Below are positions 51,698 to 62,409 of a stretch of DNA of 64,000 nucleotides, in pieces. The notes beneath the pieces are model-generated. The model was not told the origin of the DNA. It was given only the letters and a program-made list of their open reading frames with translations, and made no database searches. Location of the stretch: the NCBI GenBank assembly GCA_963835295.1, contig CAWIEX010000023.1, positions 1 to 64,000 of the forward strand. Direction: 5' to 3'. Position 1 is the first letter of the stretch, and every line of letters begins with the position of its first letter. The stretch is from JAOPZW01 sp963835295 (GTDB lineage Bacteria; Actinomycetota; Thermoleophilia; Solirubrobacterales; Solirubrobacteraceae). Both the position numbers and the translations under genes were made by a program.

Positions 51698-51755
51698 TCG
51701 GCAGAGGCGTGCCCGCGGGCGCCCGTGGCGTGCGGATGACTATGTTTCTGCTCCC

Positions 51756-53528
<1,773 letters not shown>

Positions 53529-53709
53529 CGCCGGCCGGCGCGATCGCGCCGCTCAGCCGACCGGCCAGGACTGCAAACGGATTCCGCCTTAGTGTCACGT
53601 TTCGCTGGCGAAGGTCCCATAATTGCATTGCACCGGGTCCGGTCATGGCGCGGTTGGGTATTGACGTGTTTCAGGTTTTGTACAGGTCCAGCAGTAAGGG
53701 GAGGTGGGG

Positions 53710-53775
53710 ATGAGGAGTTCGGGGGGGAACGGGTGCCCGACGGAGCGCCCGACGACGCCGGATGACGGGCGATGA
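53710..53775 (+). CDS. 21-residue leader ORF coupled to the nucleotidyltransferase
   Basis: A very strong purine-rich site (AAGGGGAGG) precedes ATG 53710. The frame MRSSGGNGCPTERPTTPDDG, then R, ends at a TGA overlapping the next start (ATGA at 53772-53775). The downstream gene has no clear site of its own, so translation may re-initiate from this leader. Confidence 0.4.
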   Translation: MRSSGGNGCPTERPTTPDDGR

Positions 53776-54581
53776 GAGCCGTCATCCTCGCCGGCGGGCT
53801 GGGGACGCGGTTGCGGCCCTACACGACTGTGATCCCGAAGCCGCTGGTGCCGATCGGCGACCGGCCGGTGCTCGAGCACATCATCCGCTCGCTCCTGCAG
53901 TCCGGTGTGGACCGAATCGACCTGTGCGTCAACCACCTCGGCGAGCTCATCCTGATCTACCTCGCCAACGCGGACATCCCGCCCGAGGTGCGCCTGACGT
54001 TCCACTGGGAGACGGCGCCGCTCGGGACGGCGGGGGCGCTTGCGACCGTGCCCGATCTCGAAGGGACGTTCATCGTCGTCAACGGGGACGTGCTGACCAC
54101 GCTCGACTACCGAGAGCTGGTCGAGTACCACGAGCAGCAGGACGCGGCGCTCACCGTCGCGATGCGCCGCAAGCGCGTGAACATCGACCTGGGCGTCATC
54201 GAAGCCGCCGACGGGCTCGTGCGCAACTACATCGAGAAGCCGTCCCTGAATTACCAGGTCAGCATGGGCGTCTATGTCTACGATCAGCGCGCCCTCGCCT
54301 GCCTGCCCGACGGCGTCTGCCAGTTTCCCGACCTCGTGCTGCGCCTCTTGGAGGCGGGTGAGCGCGTTGCCGCCTTCCAGAGCGAGGCCGACTGGTGGGA
54401 CATCGGCACGGTGGGCGAGTACGAGCGGGCCGCCGCCGACGTCGAGCGCTACCCCGAGAAGTACGGATTGGACCCGCTGCAGCCTCACACCGAGCACGAA
54501 CTGCTGCCGGCCCTGGAGGCGCGGGGGCTCGCCGACGAGGTCGCGATGCGCCGAGCGGCGGCGGCGCGCAAAGGACGCTGA
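53772..54581 (+). CDS. Sugar-1-phosphate nucleotidyltransferase (NTP transferase family)
   Basis: The 269-residue protein begins MRAVILAGGLGTRLRPYTTV, the nucleotide-binding GGxGTRLRP loop with PKPLVPIGDRPVLEH, and has FIVVNGDVLTTLDYRELVEY (metal Asp) and YIEKPSLNYQVSMGVYVYD. It activates a sugar phosphate (for example mannose-1-P or glucose-1-P) to NDP-sugar. This is the first enzyme of the polysaccharide cluster; the exact sugar cannot be fixed. Confidence 0.93.
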   Translation: MRAVILAGGLGTRLRPYTTVIPKPLVPIGDRPVLEHIIRSLLQSGVDRIDLCVNHLGELILIYLANADIPPEVRLTFHWETAPLGTAGALATVPDLEGTFIVVNGDVLTTLDYRELVEYHEQQDAALTVAMRRKRVNIDLGVIEAADGLVRNYIEKPSLNYQVSMGVYVYDQRALACLPDGVCQFPDLVLRLLEAGERVAAFQSEADWWDIGTVGEYERAAADVERYPEKYGLDPLQPHTEHELLPALEARGLADEVAMRRAAAARKGR

Positions 54582-54617
54582 CCGGCACATAGCGATTGCC
54601 CGAGCGTCAAGGTGTAC

Positions 54618-55598
54618 ATGGCGCCCGTGGCCGTTCTAACGTCGATCCACCCGCATCCCGCTCCAGACGAGACCGAATTCGCCAACGCGATCTTCCAGCA
54701 GCCCTGGTGGCTGGATGCCGTCGCGCCGGGCCGTTGGGGAGAGGCAACGTGCGAGCGCAACGGCCGGGTCGTCGCCCGGCTCCCCTACGTGGTGCGTGGC
54801 CGCCCGCGGCTGGGGATGCTCACCCAGTCGAGCCTGACCCAAACCCTCGGGCCGTGGGTGGAGCCGTCGAGCGCACGGCCGGCGCGGGCGCTCGCCCGCG
54901 AGCACGAGCTGCTCGGCGAGCTCGAGGCCGGGCTTCCGCGGGCATCCGCGTTCTCGCAGCAGTTCTCGCCCGCCGTCCTCAACGCCCTGCCCTTCCACTG
55001 GGCCGGCTATCACCTCGAGGTTCGCTACACCTACCGGCTGGAGGGCCTGGAGTCGACGGATGCTCTCTGGGACGGTCTGCGCGGCAACGTGCGCCGGGAG
55101 ATCCGCAAGGCGCGCACGCGCGTGGAGGTCGTGGACGACCTCGGCCTCGATCGCTTCTACGACGTGCTGTCGAAGACCTACACCCGCCAGCGAATCCCGA
55201 CGCCGCACTCGCTGGCCGAGCTCGAGCGCCTGGAGGCGGCCTGCGCGCGCCGCGGGGCGGGCGCCACGCTCTTCGCACGCGACGACGCCGGCCGGGTCCA
55301 CGCCGTGGCCTGGGCGGTGTGGGACAGGCGCGCCGCCTACTACCTACTGGCGGGCGCAGAACCGCACCTGCGCAACAGTGGTGCCAGCAGCCTGCTGGTG
55401 TGGGAGGCGATCATGCGCGCGCGCGCCGTGACCGACGTCTTCGACTTCCACGGCTCGATGCTCCAGCCCGTGGAGCGGTTCTTCCGCGCTTTCGGCAGCC
55501 GTCAGACGCCGTACCTCAGCGTCACCCGGATGAGCCAGGCCCTCCGTCTGGCCCTCACGGCCCGGTCGGGCTGGCACCGGCTCGCCGCGCGACCCTGA
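54618..55598 (+). CDS. FemAB/GNAT-like acetyltransferase
   Basis: ATG 54618, with AAGG five bases upstream, gives 326 residues. Features of GNAT/FemAB-like proteins are seen: FQQPWWLDAVAPGRWGE near the N-terminus, DALWDGLRGNVRREIRKART, and a C-terminal acyltransferase fold with AVWDRRAAYYLLAGAEPHLR and NSGASSLLVWEAIMRARAVT. Such enzymes add acyl or aminoacyl groups to glycan or peptide acceptors. It belongs to the polysaccharide cluster; the acceptor is unknown. Confidence 0.8.
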   Translation: MAPVAVLTSIHPHPAPDETEFANAIFQQPWWLDAVAPGRWGEATCERNGRVVARLPYVVRGRPRLGMLTQSSLTQTLGPWVEPSSARPARALAREHELLGELEAGLPRASAFSQQFSPAVLNALPFHWAGYHLEVRYTYRLEGLESTDALWDGLRGNVRREIRKARTRVEVVDDLGLDRFYDVLSKTYTRQRIPTPHSLAELERLEAACARRGAGATLFARDDAGRVHAVAWAVWDRRAAYYLLAGAEPHLRNSGASSLLVWEAIMRARAVTDVFDFHGSMLQPVERFFRAFGSRQTPYLSVTRMSQALRLALTARSGWHRLAARP

Positions 55599-56759
55599 CG
55601 GCCGGGCCCGTCGCGCGGCGCCACACCGCCGGCCACAGCCTGCCACGCAGGAACGGAAGCGGGTCCTCCCACGCCAGGCCGCAGACCGCCTCGCAACCGA
55701 GAGCCCATCGCAGCCATGCAAGCGGGGCAAGGCCATCGGCGTGGGCCGCTCGCAGGTCCTGGAGCGGATCGCACCACCTGACGGAGCGAGGCGATTGCGC
55801 GGCCGACGGACGCTCGCGCCCGGTGAGGTCGGCGTAGACCAGGGCGGGCAGATTGACCCCGGCCACCGCGCCAGGGTGATGCCACAGGTTGAACCGCGGG
55901 TTGATCTCCAAGAGGTGCAGCCGGCCGCGGTCGTCGCGCTTGAAATCCAGCTTGGCGACGCCAGTCAGGCCGAGCCGGGCGACCACGTCGCGACCCAGCG
56001 CCGCGACGTCACGCAGCGGGACGACCTCGACCGCGGTGCTCTGCCCGTAGTCACGCGGGAACGTCCGGATCTTGCGGCCGGTGAACTCGCCGGCGATCGC
56101 CCCCGACGCGTCGACATAGACGTGGTAGCTCTCGATGCGCGACTCGGGCCGGGGACGAGCCGCTGGGCCAGGAGCCCGGTGCGCAAGCGGGCCAGCCTCG
56201 GCCAGACGGCGACGAAGTCCTCGCGCCCCAGCACGTGCAGCGCCTTGCTCGAGCCGGCGAAGCCGCTCCACGCCGGAGTCCGCGTGAGCGGCTTGATGAC
56301 GACGGGGAACGGCACGTCGAGCGGTGGCGGCGGATCGTCTGGCGCGGGTTCCAGGCGCTGGGCGCGCGGTACGGGCAGCTCGCGGCGAGCCGCCAGGGCC
56401 TCGAACCGGCCCTTGTCGACGAGCTGCTCGATCAGATCCGGGTTGGCCAGCATCAGCCTCAGGCCCTCGGCGAGCTGCTCGCGGTGGCGCGAGGCGAGCA
56501 GCAGCGTGGCGTCTGTCTGCGGGAAGAGGACCGGCGCCCGTGGCTGGGAGCGCGCGAGCTCGAGCAGCGCCCGCACCAGCTCCGGCTGGCGCTCCCACTG
56601 GTCGATCCACGGCAAGGAGGCACGGACGTGGCGCGAGAACCGGGCCGAATCGTCGGCGAAGCCGAAGAAGGCGCTCTGGATCCCCGCGATACCCAGCGCC
56701 CGAACCATGTCGACGTCGCCCATCACCAGGGCGAGGGGCGCGGCACTCGGCGCCGCCAT
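55555..56759 (-). pseudogene. ATP-grasp domain protein, one frameshift
   Basis: ATG 56759 overlaps the flippase stop by one base (TGATG). Residues include LVMGDVDMVRALGIAGIQSA, VLFPQTDATLLLASRHREQL, and the ATP-grasp segment FPVVIKPLTRTPAWSGFAGS. After one missing base near 56146 it continues ESRIESYHVYVDASGAIAGE, GVAKLDFKRDDRGRLHLLEI, NPRFNLWHHPGAVAG (metal-binding Glu/Asn). The corrected protein is 401 residues, similar to carboxylate-amine ligases of glycan clusters. It overlaps the convergent GNAT gene by 44 bp. Confidence 0.78.
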
Positions 56760-58126
56760 CAGGCGCCCGCCGTCCCGCGCCGCAGCAGCGAGCGCGCCAG
56801 CCACACGTAGTCCATGACGTCGCTGCGCCGCGGCCAGAGCTCGGCCAGGCGCACGTGCGTCTCGGCCCTGAAGGCGCGGTAGGCGACGCCGGCCGCGACG
56901 ATCCCGGCAAGCGAGGCCGCGACTGCCGCCCCGCGTGCGCCCCACTGCGGCACCAGCGCGAGGTTCATGACCACGTTGGCCGCCAGTGCCGCCGCCACGA
57001 CCCGGAACATCGAGGCCGGCTTCTCGGCCTGGACCTGGAAGAACGAGTACAGCGGCCGCATGGCGGCCTGGCACAGCACGTTGGGGAGCAGCAGGAGCAG
57101 GAGCAGGGGCACCTGGTCGTACCCCGAGCCGAGCACCCATGGGATCGTGACGTACGCGATCGGGATCACGACGATCGCGCCCGCCGCCGCGAGCAGGATG
57201 CAATGGCGCGTGGTGCGGACCGAGAGCGCCGCCGAGGCCTCCCGCGAGTCGCTGCCGATGCGCCTGAATGTGCTCAGCTGCAGGGCGTCGGTCGACAGCA
57301 GGAGGACCTCCGTCGCGGCGACGGCGATCGAGAAGACGCCGACCGTCGCGTCGGTCGCAAAGGCCGCGAGGAAGAGCAGGCCGTTGCGCTCGTTGAGGAC
57401 CTCCACGATCCTGAATCCCGAGATCGTCAGCCCGTACCTCGTCACCCGGTGGTAGACGCCGTGATCGCGTGGGAAGACCGGCGCGCCCACGAAGGCCCGC
57501 AGGCGGAAGAAGGCCGTCACCGCCAGTACGACGAACGAGAGCTCCCAGACGACGATCGTGGTCCGCGTCGACGCGTCGGCCAGGATCGGCGGGGTGATGA
57601 AGAGCACGGCCAGGAACGAGCGGCCGACGCGCAGGAAGTTGACAGCGCGCACGTGGCCGAGGGCCTGGAACAGGCCCTCCTGGTAGGCGCGCAGCAAAAC
57701 GAAAGGCGTGACGAGCGACGGCAGGGCGACCACCCACCAGCGATCCCCAAACAGCGGCGAGATCGCGCACGCGACCGCGGCCGTGAGGACGCCGGCCACC
57801 AGCGCCACCACGACAGACACCCCTGAGAGCTCGCGCGCAGTGGCGCGGTGCCGCGCGAGCTCCACCGCGTTGGCGACCCAGACCGAACCGAACGGCACCT
57901 GGCACAGCCCGATGCTCAGCCCCGCGAGCGCGTACAAGCCGCGGCCCGACGGGCCCATGAAGCGGCCCGTGAGGATGATCATGAGCATCTGCGAGAGCAG
58001 CACACCGCCCCGGCCGAGCAGCGCCTCCAGCCCGCCCGACGCGACCGACGGCGCCGTGAAGCGCTCGGCCTCGGCCCCGGGCCGGTCCGATCCGCCGCCG
58101 TGGATCGCGGGTTCGGGTTTCGCCAC
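56759..58126 (-). CDS. Polysaccharide flippase (Wzx/MATE-like, oligosaccharide_flippase family)
   Basis: From GTG 58126 the protein has 455 residues and about 12-14 membrane segments (LLGRGGVLLSQMLMIILTGR, VVALVAGVLTAAVACAISPL, VLAVTAFFRLRAFVGAP, LLLLLLLPNVLCQAAMRPLY, VVMNLALVPQWGARGAAVAA). Pattern and length fit Wzx flippases that move lipid-linked sugars across the membrane. The open frame extends upstream to 58324, but that part is not coding-like and would overlap the divergent methyltransferase start. Confidence 0.88.
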   Translation of the reverse strand: MAKPEPAIHGGGSDRPGAEAERFTAPSVASGGLEALLGRGGVLLSQMLMIILTGRFMGPSGRGLYALAGLSIGLCQVPFGSVWVANAVELARHRATARELSGVSVVVALVAGVLTAAVACAISPLFGDRWWVVALPSLVTPFVLLRAYQEGLFQALGHVRAVNFLRVGRSFLAVLFITPPILADASTRTTIVVWELSFVVLAVTAFFRLRAFVGAPVFPRDHGVYHRVTRYGLTISGFRIVEVLNERNGLLFLAAFATDATVGVFSIAVAATEVLLLSTDALQLSTFRRIGSDSREASAALSVRTTRHCILLAAAGAIVVIPIAYVTIPWVLGSGYDQVPLLLLLLLPNVLCQAAMRPLYSFFQVQAEKPASMFRVVAAALAANVVMNLALVPQWGARGAAVAASLAGIVAAGVAYRAFRAETHVRLAELWPRRSDVMDYVWLARSLLRRGTAGA

Positions 58127-58153
58127 GCCCGGGGAACCTATCCTTGGTTGCCG

Positions 58154-58783
58154 ATGCTCGCTCCGGGACACATGCCGGCACGTCTGAGAAGGGCGGGTTG
58201 GATCGCGCGAAGCCTCATCACCGACCTCCGCTACGGAGGTGCTCTCCGGGGCGACATCCGCTCGCGTTACCGCAGAGCCGGGGCATACAACGTGGTCAAC
58301 AGCCCGTACTCGGTGTTGCCGCACGTCTTCCGTGGCCGCATCGGGCCGCAGGACGTGCTCGTGGATGTCGGCTGTGGCAAGGGGCGTGTCATCAACTGGT
58401 GGCTGGACCAGGGCCTGCGCAACCGCATGGTCGGGTTGGAGATCGACCCCGCCGTCGCGTCCGCCACCGCGAGGCGCCTGTCAGGGTTCGGCAACGTCAT
58501 GATCATCCATGACGACGCGACCACAGGGGTGCCGGACGACGCGACGCTGCTCTACATGTACAACCCGTTCGACCGTGGCGCCACGACGCGCTTCAAGGAC
58601 AATCTGGCCCGGCAGTTTCGCGGCCGTGGCATCACGGCTCTCTACTGGAATCCGCAATGGCTCGAGGTGTTCGAGGGTGATCCGCGCTGGACGACGCAGC
58701 TCATCGAGCTGACGGAGCTCAGCGACCCCCGGATCACGGGAATGGATCGGACGTACGCCGTGGTGGCGCTCCGTCCGGCATGA
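58154..58783 (+). CDS. Class I SAM-dependent methyltransferase
   Basis: ATG 58154 gives 209 residues. DVLVDVGCGKGRVINWWLDQ is the SAM-binding motif I, VGLEIDPAVASATARRL is motif II, and LLYMYNPFDRGATTRF is post-motif. It likely methylates a sugar or lipid of the surface glycan. Its stop overlaps the glycosyltransferase start (ATGA), and it is divergent from the flippase. Confidence 0.88.
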   Translation: MLAPGHMPARLRRAGWIARSLITDLRYGGALRGDIRSRYRRAGAYNVVNSPYSVLPHVFRGRIGPQDVLVDVGCGKGRVINWWLDQGLRNRMVGLEIDPAVASATARRLSGFGNVMIIHDDATTGVPDDATLLYMYNPFDRGATTRFKDNLARQFRGRGITALYWNPQWLEVFEGDPRWTTQLIELTELSDPRITGMDRTYAVVALRPA

Positions 58784-60015
58784 GCGCAGAGGGCGCGCTC
58801 CCGACGATCTGGATGATCAACCAGTACGCCGGCTCGCCGTGGCACGGCATGGAGTACCGCCACTACCACCTCGCGCGCGCGCTTGCCGAGCGTGGTCATC
58901 GCGTGGTCGTTGTGTCCGGAAGCCACTCGCACCTGTTCACCCGGCCGCCGCGGGTCTCGCGCCCGTTCACGCGCCAGGTCATCGACGGGGTGACGTACTG
59001 CTGGGTCGCAGTGCCGCGCTACGGGCCCGCGATCAGCGTCGGGCGCGTCCTCAACATGGCCGCCTTCGCCGCGGCGCTCGAAGCCCTTCCCACGAGCCGG
59101 CTCCCGCGGCCCGACGCGATCCTCGTGTCGTCCCCGTCGCTCTTCCCGGTCCCGATCGCGGCGCGCTGGGCGCGTCGCTTAGGGGCACGGCTCGTGTTCG
59201 AGGTTCGCGACATCTGGCCGCTCACGCTGCAGGAGCTGGGGGGCCTATCGAGCCGCCATCCGCTGATCGCCGCGATGCAGCGGCTCGAGGACTACGGCTA
59301 CCGGACGGCCGACAGCGTGGTCTCCGTACTGCCGGGGGCCGGGCCGCACATGGTCGAGCGCGGCATGAACCCGGCAAAGTTCCACTACCTGCCCAACGGC
59401 ATCGACCTCGACGGCGCGCGGCGATCGGGCGGCCCGCCCGCCGCGATCCGCGACGCCGTCGGCCCCGGGGCCTTCACCGTCGGGTTCGTGGGCACCCTCG
59501 GACGAGCCAACGTGCTGGAGACGCTGATCGACGCGGCGCGGCTGGTCGATCCCGAAGAGGTGCGGGTGGTCGTCGTCGGCCACGGGCCGGAGCGATCCCA
59601 GCTCATGGAGCGGGCGGCCGGCGCGCGCAACGTCGCCTTCGTCGGTCCGATCCCGAAGGGCGACGTGCCCGCCGCGCTGCAGCTCTTCGACGCCTGCTAC
59701 GTCGGCTACCGCCGCAGCCCCCTGTACCGCTTCGGGGTCTCGCCCAACAAGCTCTACGACTACATGGCGGCCGGGCGGCCGGTGCTCTTCGCTGCCGACG
59801 CCGCCAATCAGCCCGTGCAGGAGGCCGACTGTGGGGTCACGGTGGCGCCCGAGGATCCGGCGGCGCTCGCGGGGGCGATCTCGTCGCTGGCGACGGCTTC
59901 GGAGGCCGAGCGGACGCGCCTGGGCGCCAACGCGCGCGCCTACGTCGAGCGCCACCACGACTACCACCGGCTCGCCGACGAGCTCGCCGAGATCCTGCTC
60001 GGCCGCCCGCGGTGA
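58780..60015 (+). CDS. Glycosyltransferase family 4 (WbuB-like)
   Basis: The 411-residue GT-B protein has HGMEYRHYHLARALAERGHR near the N-terminus, LVFEVRDIWPLTLQELGGLS (typical of WbuB), HYLPNGIDLDGARRSGG, VGFVGTLGRANVLETLIDAA, and a C-terminal donor site YRFGVSPNKLYDYMAAGRPV. It adds a sugar to a lipid-linked glycan on the cytoplasmic face. It is coupled to the DegT gene by GTGA. Confidence 0.93.
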   Translation: MSAEGALPTIWMINQYAGSPWHGMEYRHYHLARALAERGHRVVVVSGSHSHLFTRPPRVSRPFTRQVIDGVTYCWVAVPRYGPAISVGRVLNMAAFAAALEALPTSRLPRPDAILVSSPSLFPVPIAARWARRLGARLVFEVRDIWPLTLQELGGLSSRHPLIAAMQRLEDYGYRTADSVVSVLPGAGPHMVERGMNPAKFHYLPNGIDLDGARRSGGPPAAIRDAVGPGAFTVGFVGTLGRANVLETLIDAARLVDPEEVRVVVVGHGPERSQLMERAAGARNVAFVGPIPKGDVPAALQLFDACYVGYRRSPLYRFGVSPNKLYDYMAAGRPVLFAADAANQPVQEADCGVTVAPEDPAALAGAISSLATASEAERTRLGANARAYVERHHDYHRLADELAEILLGRPR

Positions 60016-61211
60016 CCGCTCATGCCGAGCTGCGTCGGACGATGGCCGAGCTGATCGGCGTGCCGCCCGACCACGTCACGCTGTTCTGGAAGGGGCGCGT
60101 GGCGTTCTACGCGATCCTGCGGGCGCTGGGCGTCGGACCCGGCGACGAGGTGATCGTGCCCGCCTTCACGTGCGTCGCGGTGCCCAACGCGATCCTCTAC
60201 ACCGGCGCCACGCCGGTCTACGTCGATATCGACGAGGCGTCGTACACCGCCGATCCGGCCGCAGTGGCCGCGGCGTTGAGCCCGCGGACAAGGATCGTGC
60301 TCGCGCAGAACACCTTCGGCCTGTCGGCCGACGTGGATGCCCTCACGGCCGTCGCCCGGCCGCAAGGGGCCGTCGTGATCGACGACTGCACGCATGGCCT
60401 CGGCGGGACGTACAGGGGCCGGCCCAACGGCGCGGCGGCGCTCGCAGCGTTCTACTCGACGCAGTGGAGCAAGCCGATCTCCACGGGCCTGGGGGGCATC
60501 GCGGTGACCACCGACGCCGAGCTCGCGCGCGAGCTCGCGGCGATCGAGCGCTCCGCGCGCGGGCCGCGCGCCCTCGATCGCGCACTGCTCGCAACGATGC
60601 TCCTGGCCCGCGAGCGCATCGCCACACCGCGCACGCTGCGTGCCGGCCGAAGCGTCTACCGCGCCGTCAGCCGCGCCGGACTGGTGCCCGGCTCTTCGAG
60701 CGGCGAGGAGCTCGAGGGAACGGAGATGCCTGCGTCCTTCGTCACCGCGATGTCGGCGTTCCAGGCCCGGCTGGCCGGCCGTCGGCTCACAACGCTGGCG
60801 GCGAGGGTCCGCCGGCGGGTCGCGGTGGCCCACGGCTACTCGGCCCGCTTGGCCCAGCTCGGGTGCACGCCGGCCGCCGAGCCCGAGTCGGCGCGACACG
60901 CGTTCCTGCGCTACCCCCTGCGCGTGGGCGAGCGCGATGCCTTCGTCGAGGAGGCGAATCGGCGCGGGGTGCTCCTCGGCGACTGGTTCCACTCGCCGCT
61001 GTATCCGATCCGCGGCGATCTGGGAACGTGGGCCTACCGCCGGGGCGAGCATCCGGTGGCCGAGCGCGTGGCCTCCGAGATCGTCAACCTGCCCACCGAC
61101 GTCCCACCTGGCGGACCGCAGGCGCGCGCGGTCGAGGAGCTCCTCGCGGCCTGCGTCGATCGCATCGTCGTGCCGCCGCGGGGTGGCACCGGAGGGCCCG
61201 TCGCCCGCTAG
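60012..61211 (+). CDS. DegT/DnrJ/EryC1/StrS aminotransferase
   Basis: GTG 60012 gives 399 residues. Family signatures: GDEVIVPAFTCVAVPNAILY, ATPVYVDIDEASYTADPAAV, VIDDCTHGLGGTYRGRPNGA, and AFYSTQWSKPISTGLGGIAV with the PLP lysine in WSK. It should make an amino sugar or modify a sugar-like metabolite for the glycan. All key residues are present. Confidence 0.92.
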   Translation: MTAHAELRRTMAELIGVPPDHVTLFWKGRVAFYAILRALGVGPGDEVIVPAFTCVAVPNAILYTGATPVYVDIDEASYTADPAAVAAALSPRTRIVLAQNTFGLSADVDALTAVARPQGAVVIDDCTHGLGGTYRGRPNGAAALAAFYSTQWSKPISTGLGGIAVTTDAELARELAAIERSARGPRALDRALLATMLLARERIATPRTLRAGRSVYRAVSRAGLVPGSSSGEELEGTEMPASFVTAMSAFQARLAGRRLTTLAARVRRRVAVAHGYSARLAQLGCTPAAEPESARHAFLRYPLRVGERDAFVEEANRRGVLLGDWFHSPLYPIRGDLGTWAYRRGEHPVAERVASEIVNLPTDVPPGGPQARAVEELLAACVDRIVVPPRGGTGGPVAR

Positions 61212-61221
61212 GCTCGGGGTC

Positions 61222-62409
61222 ATGCCACGAGCGCGAACGGCACTCGCAGTCGCATGCGCGGCGATCGTGCTCGTCGTCCTCGCCACCGCGTGCTCGAGCA
61301 GCGGCTCGGACCATCCAAAACGCGCAACCGATCCGCCCAGCGCCCTGCGGACGGGGTCGCTCGTCCAGGCCGACGCCTTGGGCAACACCGTGATCGGCGG
61401 GGCGGATCGGACCGCCCTGGCCTTCCGCTTCCGCGCGACCTGGACCGGATCCGTCGCGGCTGTGCGCGTCTATGTGATCCGCAACGTCAACGGGAGGACG
61501 GGGTACAGCGAGGGCAACCTCGGGACCTTGCGGGTGACCCTGCAGGCGGACTCGGGCCGGACGCCGCACGTGCCGGTGGGTCGGAGCCTGGCCACGGTCA
61601 GGTTCAGGCCCGCGGATCGCGGCTTCTTCCCGCTCCTGCGCTTCGCCAAGCCGGCGCACGTCGTGGCCGGCCGCCTGTACCACGTCGTGTTCTCCAATGT
61701 CGATCCCGATCCGGCGCGCAACTACGTCTCGATCAACGCTCTCTACTCGGCGTCGCGGTTGGGCCGCGGCCCTGCGGTTCCGGACGGGCTGGCCGTCGCC
61801 GAGGGAGATCGCGGGGACGCGGGCAGCACGGTCTGGCAGCCTCGCCGCTCGCGCCCGCATGAGTACTACCTGCCGATCATCGACATCGTCGGAGCCGGCG
61901 AGGGGCAGCACGACGGCCTCGGCTACATGGAGGTCTGGGATCCCAAGCCGATCGGCGCCGCCGCGAAGGTGCGCCAGCTCCTGCACGCGCCGGGTGGCCG
62001 GACGACCCGCGTCGACGGCGCGTGGCTGCGCGTGCGGCGCCGCGGCGCAACCGGCGCCCCGCTCGTGCTGCGGCTCGAGCGCCCGGACGGACAGGCGCTC
62101 GCGTCTGCCACCTTGGCCCCGGGCGACGTCCCTTCCGGCGGCGCCGGGTGGCTGCACGTGCGCTTCTCCAAGCCCGCGTCCCTGGCCCCCGACAGCGATT
62201 TCGCGCTGACGGCCTCGGCCGCGGCCGCGTCCTCCTACGAGGCGTTCCCGATCAGGAAGGGCACCGGTTTCGGCTTTGACCCCAAGACGTTCTTCGATCA
62301 CGGCTACGCGCAGTTCAATGACGGCGGCGGCTGGACCGGATGGGAGCAGTGGGGCGCCCGGGACCGGCGCAACAGCGACCTGCAGTTCGCCCTCGACGTC
62401 TCGAGGTAG
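61222..62409 (+). CDS. Lipoprotein of unknown function in a polysaccharide locus
   Basis: ATG 61222 gives 395 residues with a lipobox (IVLVVLATACSS, lipidated Cys24). The exported part contains two beta-sandwich-like regions: ALAFRFRATWTGSVAAVRVY ... TVRFRPADRGFFPLLRFAKP, and DGAWLRVRRRGATGAPLVLR ... WLHVRFSKPASLAPDSDFAL. Both look like DUF-type jelly-roll repeats used in carbohydrate recognition. The next gene starts immediately after its stop, so it likely works with the polymerase in glycan export or binding. Confidence 0.75.
   Translation: MPRARTALAVACAAIVLVVLATACSSSGSDHPKRATDPPSALRTGSLVQADALGNTVIGGADRTALAFRFRATWTGSVAAVRVYVIRNVNGRTGYSEGNLGTLRVTLQADSGRTPHVPVGRSLATVRFRPADRGFFPLLRFAKPAHVVAGRLYHVVFSNVDPDPARNYVSINALYSASRLGRGPAVPDGLAVAEGDRGDAGSTVWQPRRSRPHEYYLPIIDIVGAGEGQHDGLGYMEVWDPKPIGAAAKVRQLLHAPGGRTTRVDGAWLRVRRRGATGAPLVLRLERPDGQALASATLAPGDVPSGGAGWLHVRFSKPASLAPDSDFALTASAAAASSYEAFPIRKGTGFGFDPKTFFDHGYAQFNDGGGWTGWEQWGARDRRNSDLQFALDVSR

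Noticed and set aside
53661..53690. Promoter starting TTGACG before the glycan cluster
   Set aside because: The -35-like hexamer lacks a convincing -10 at 16-18 bp; not annotated.
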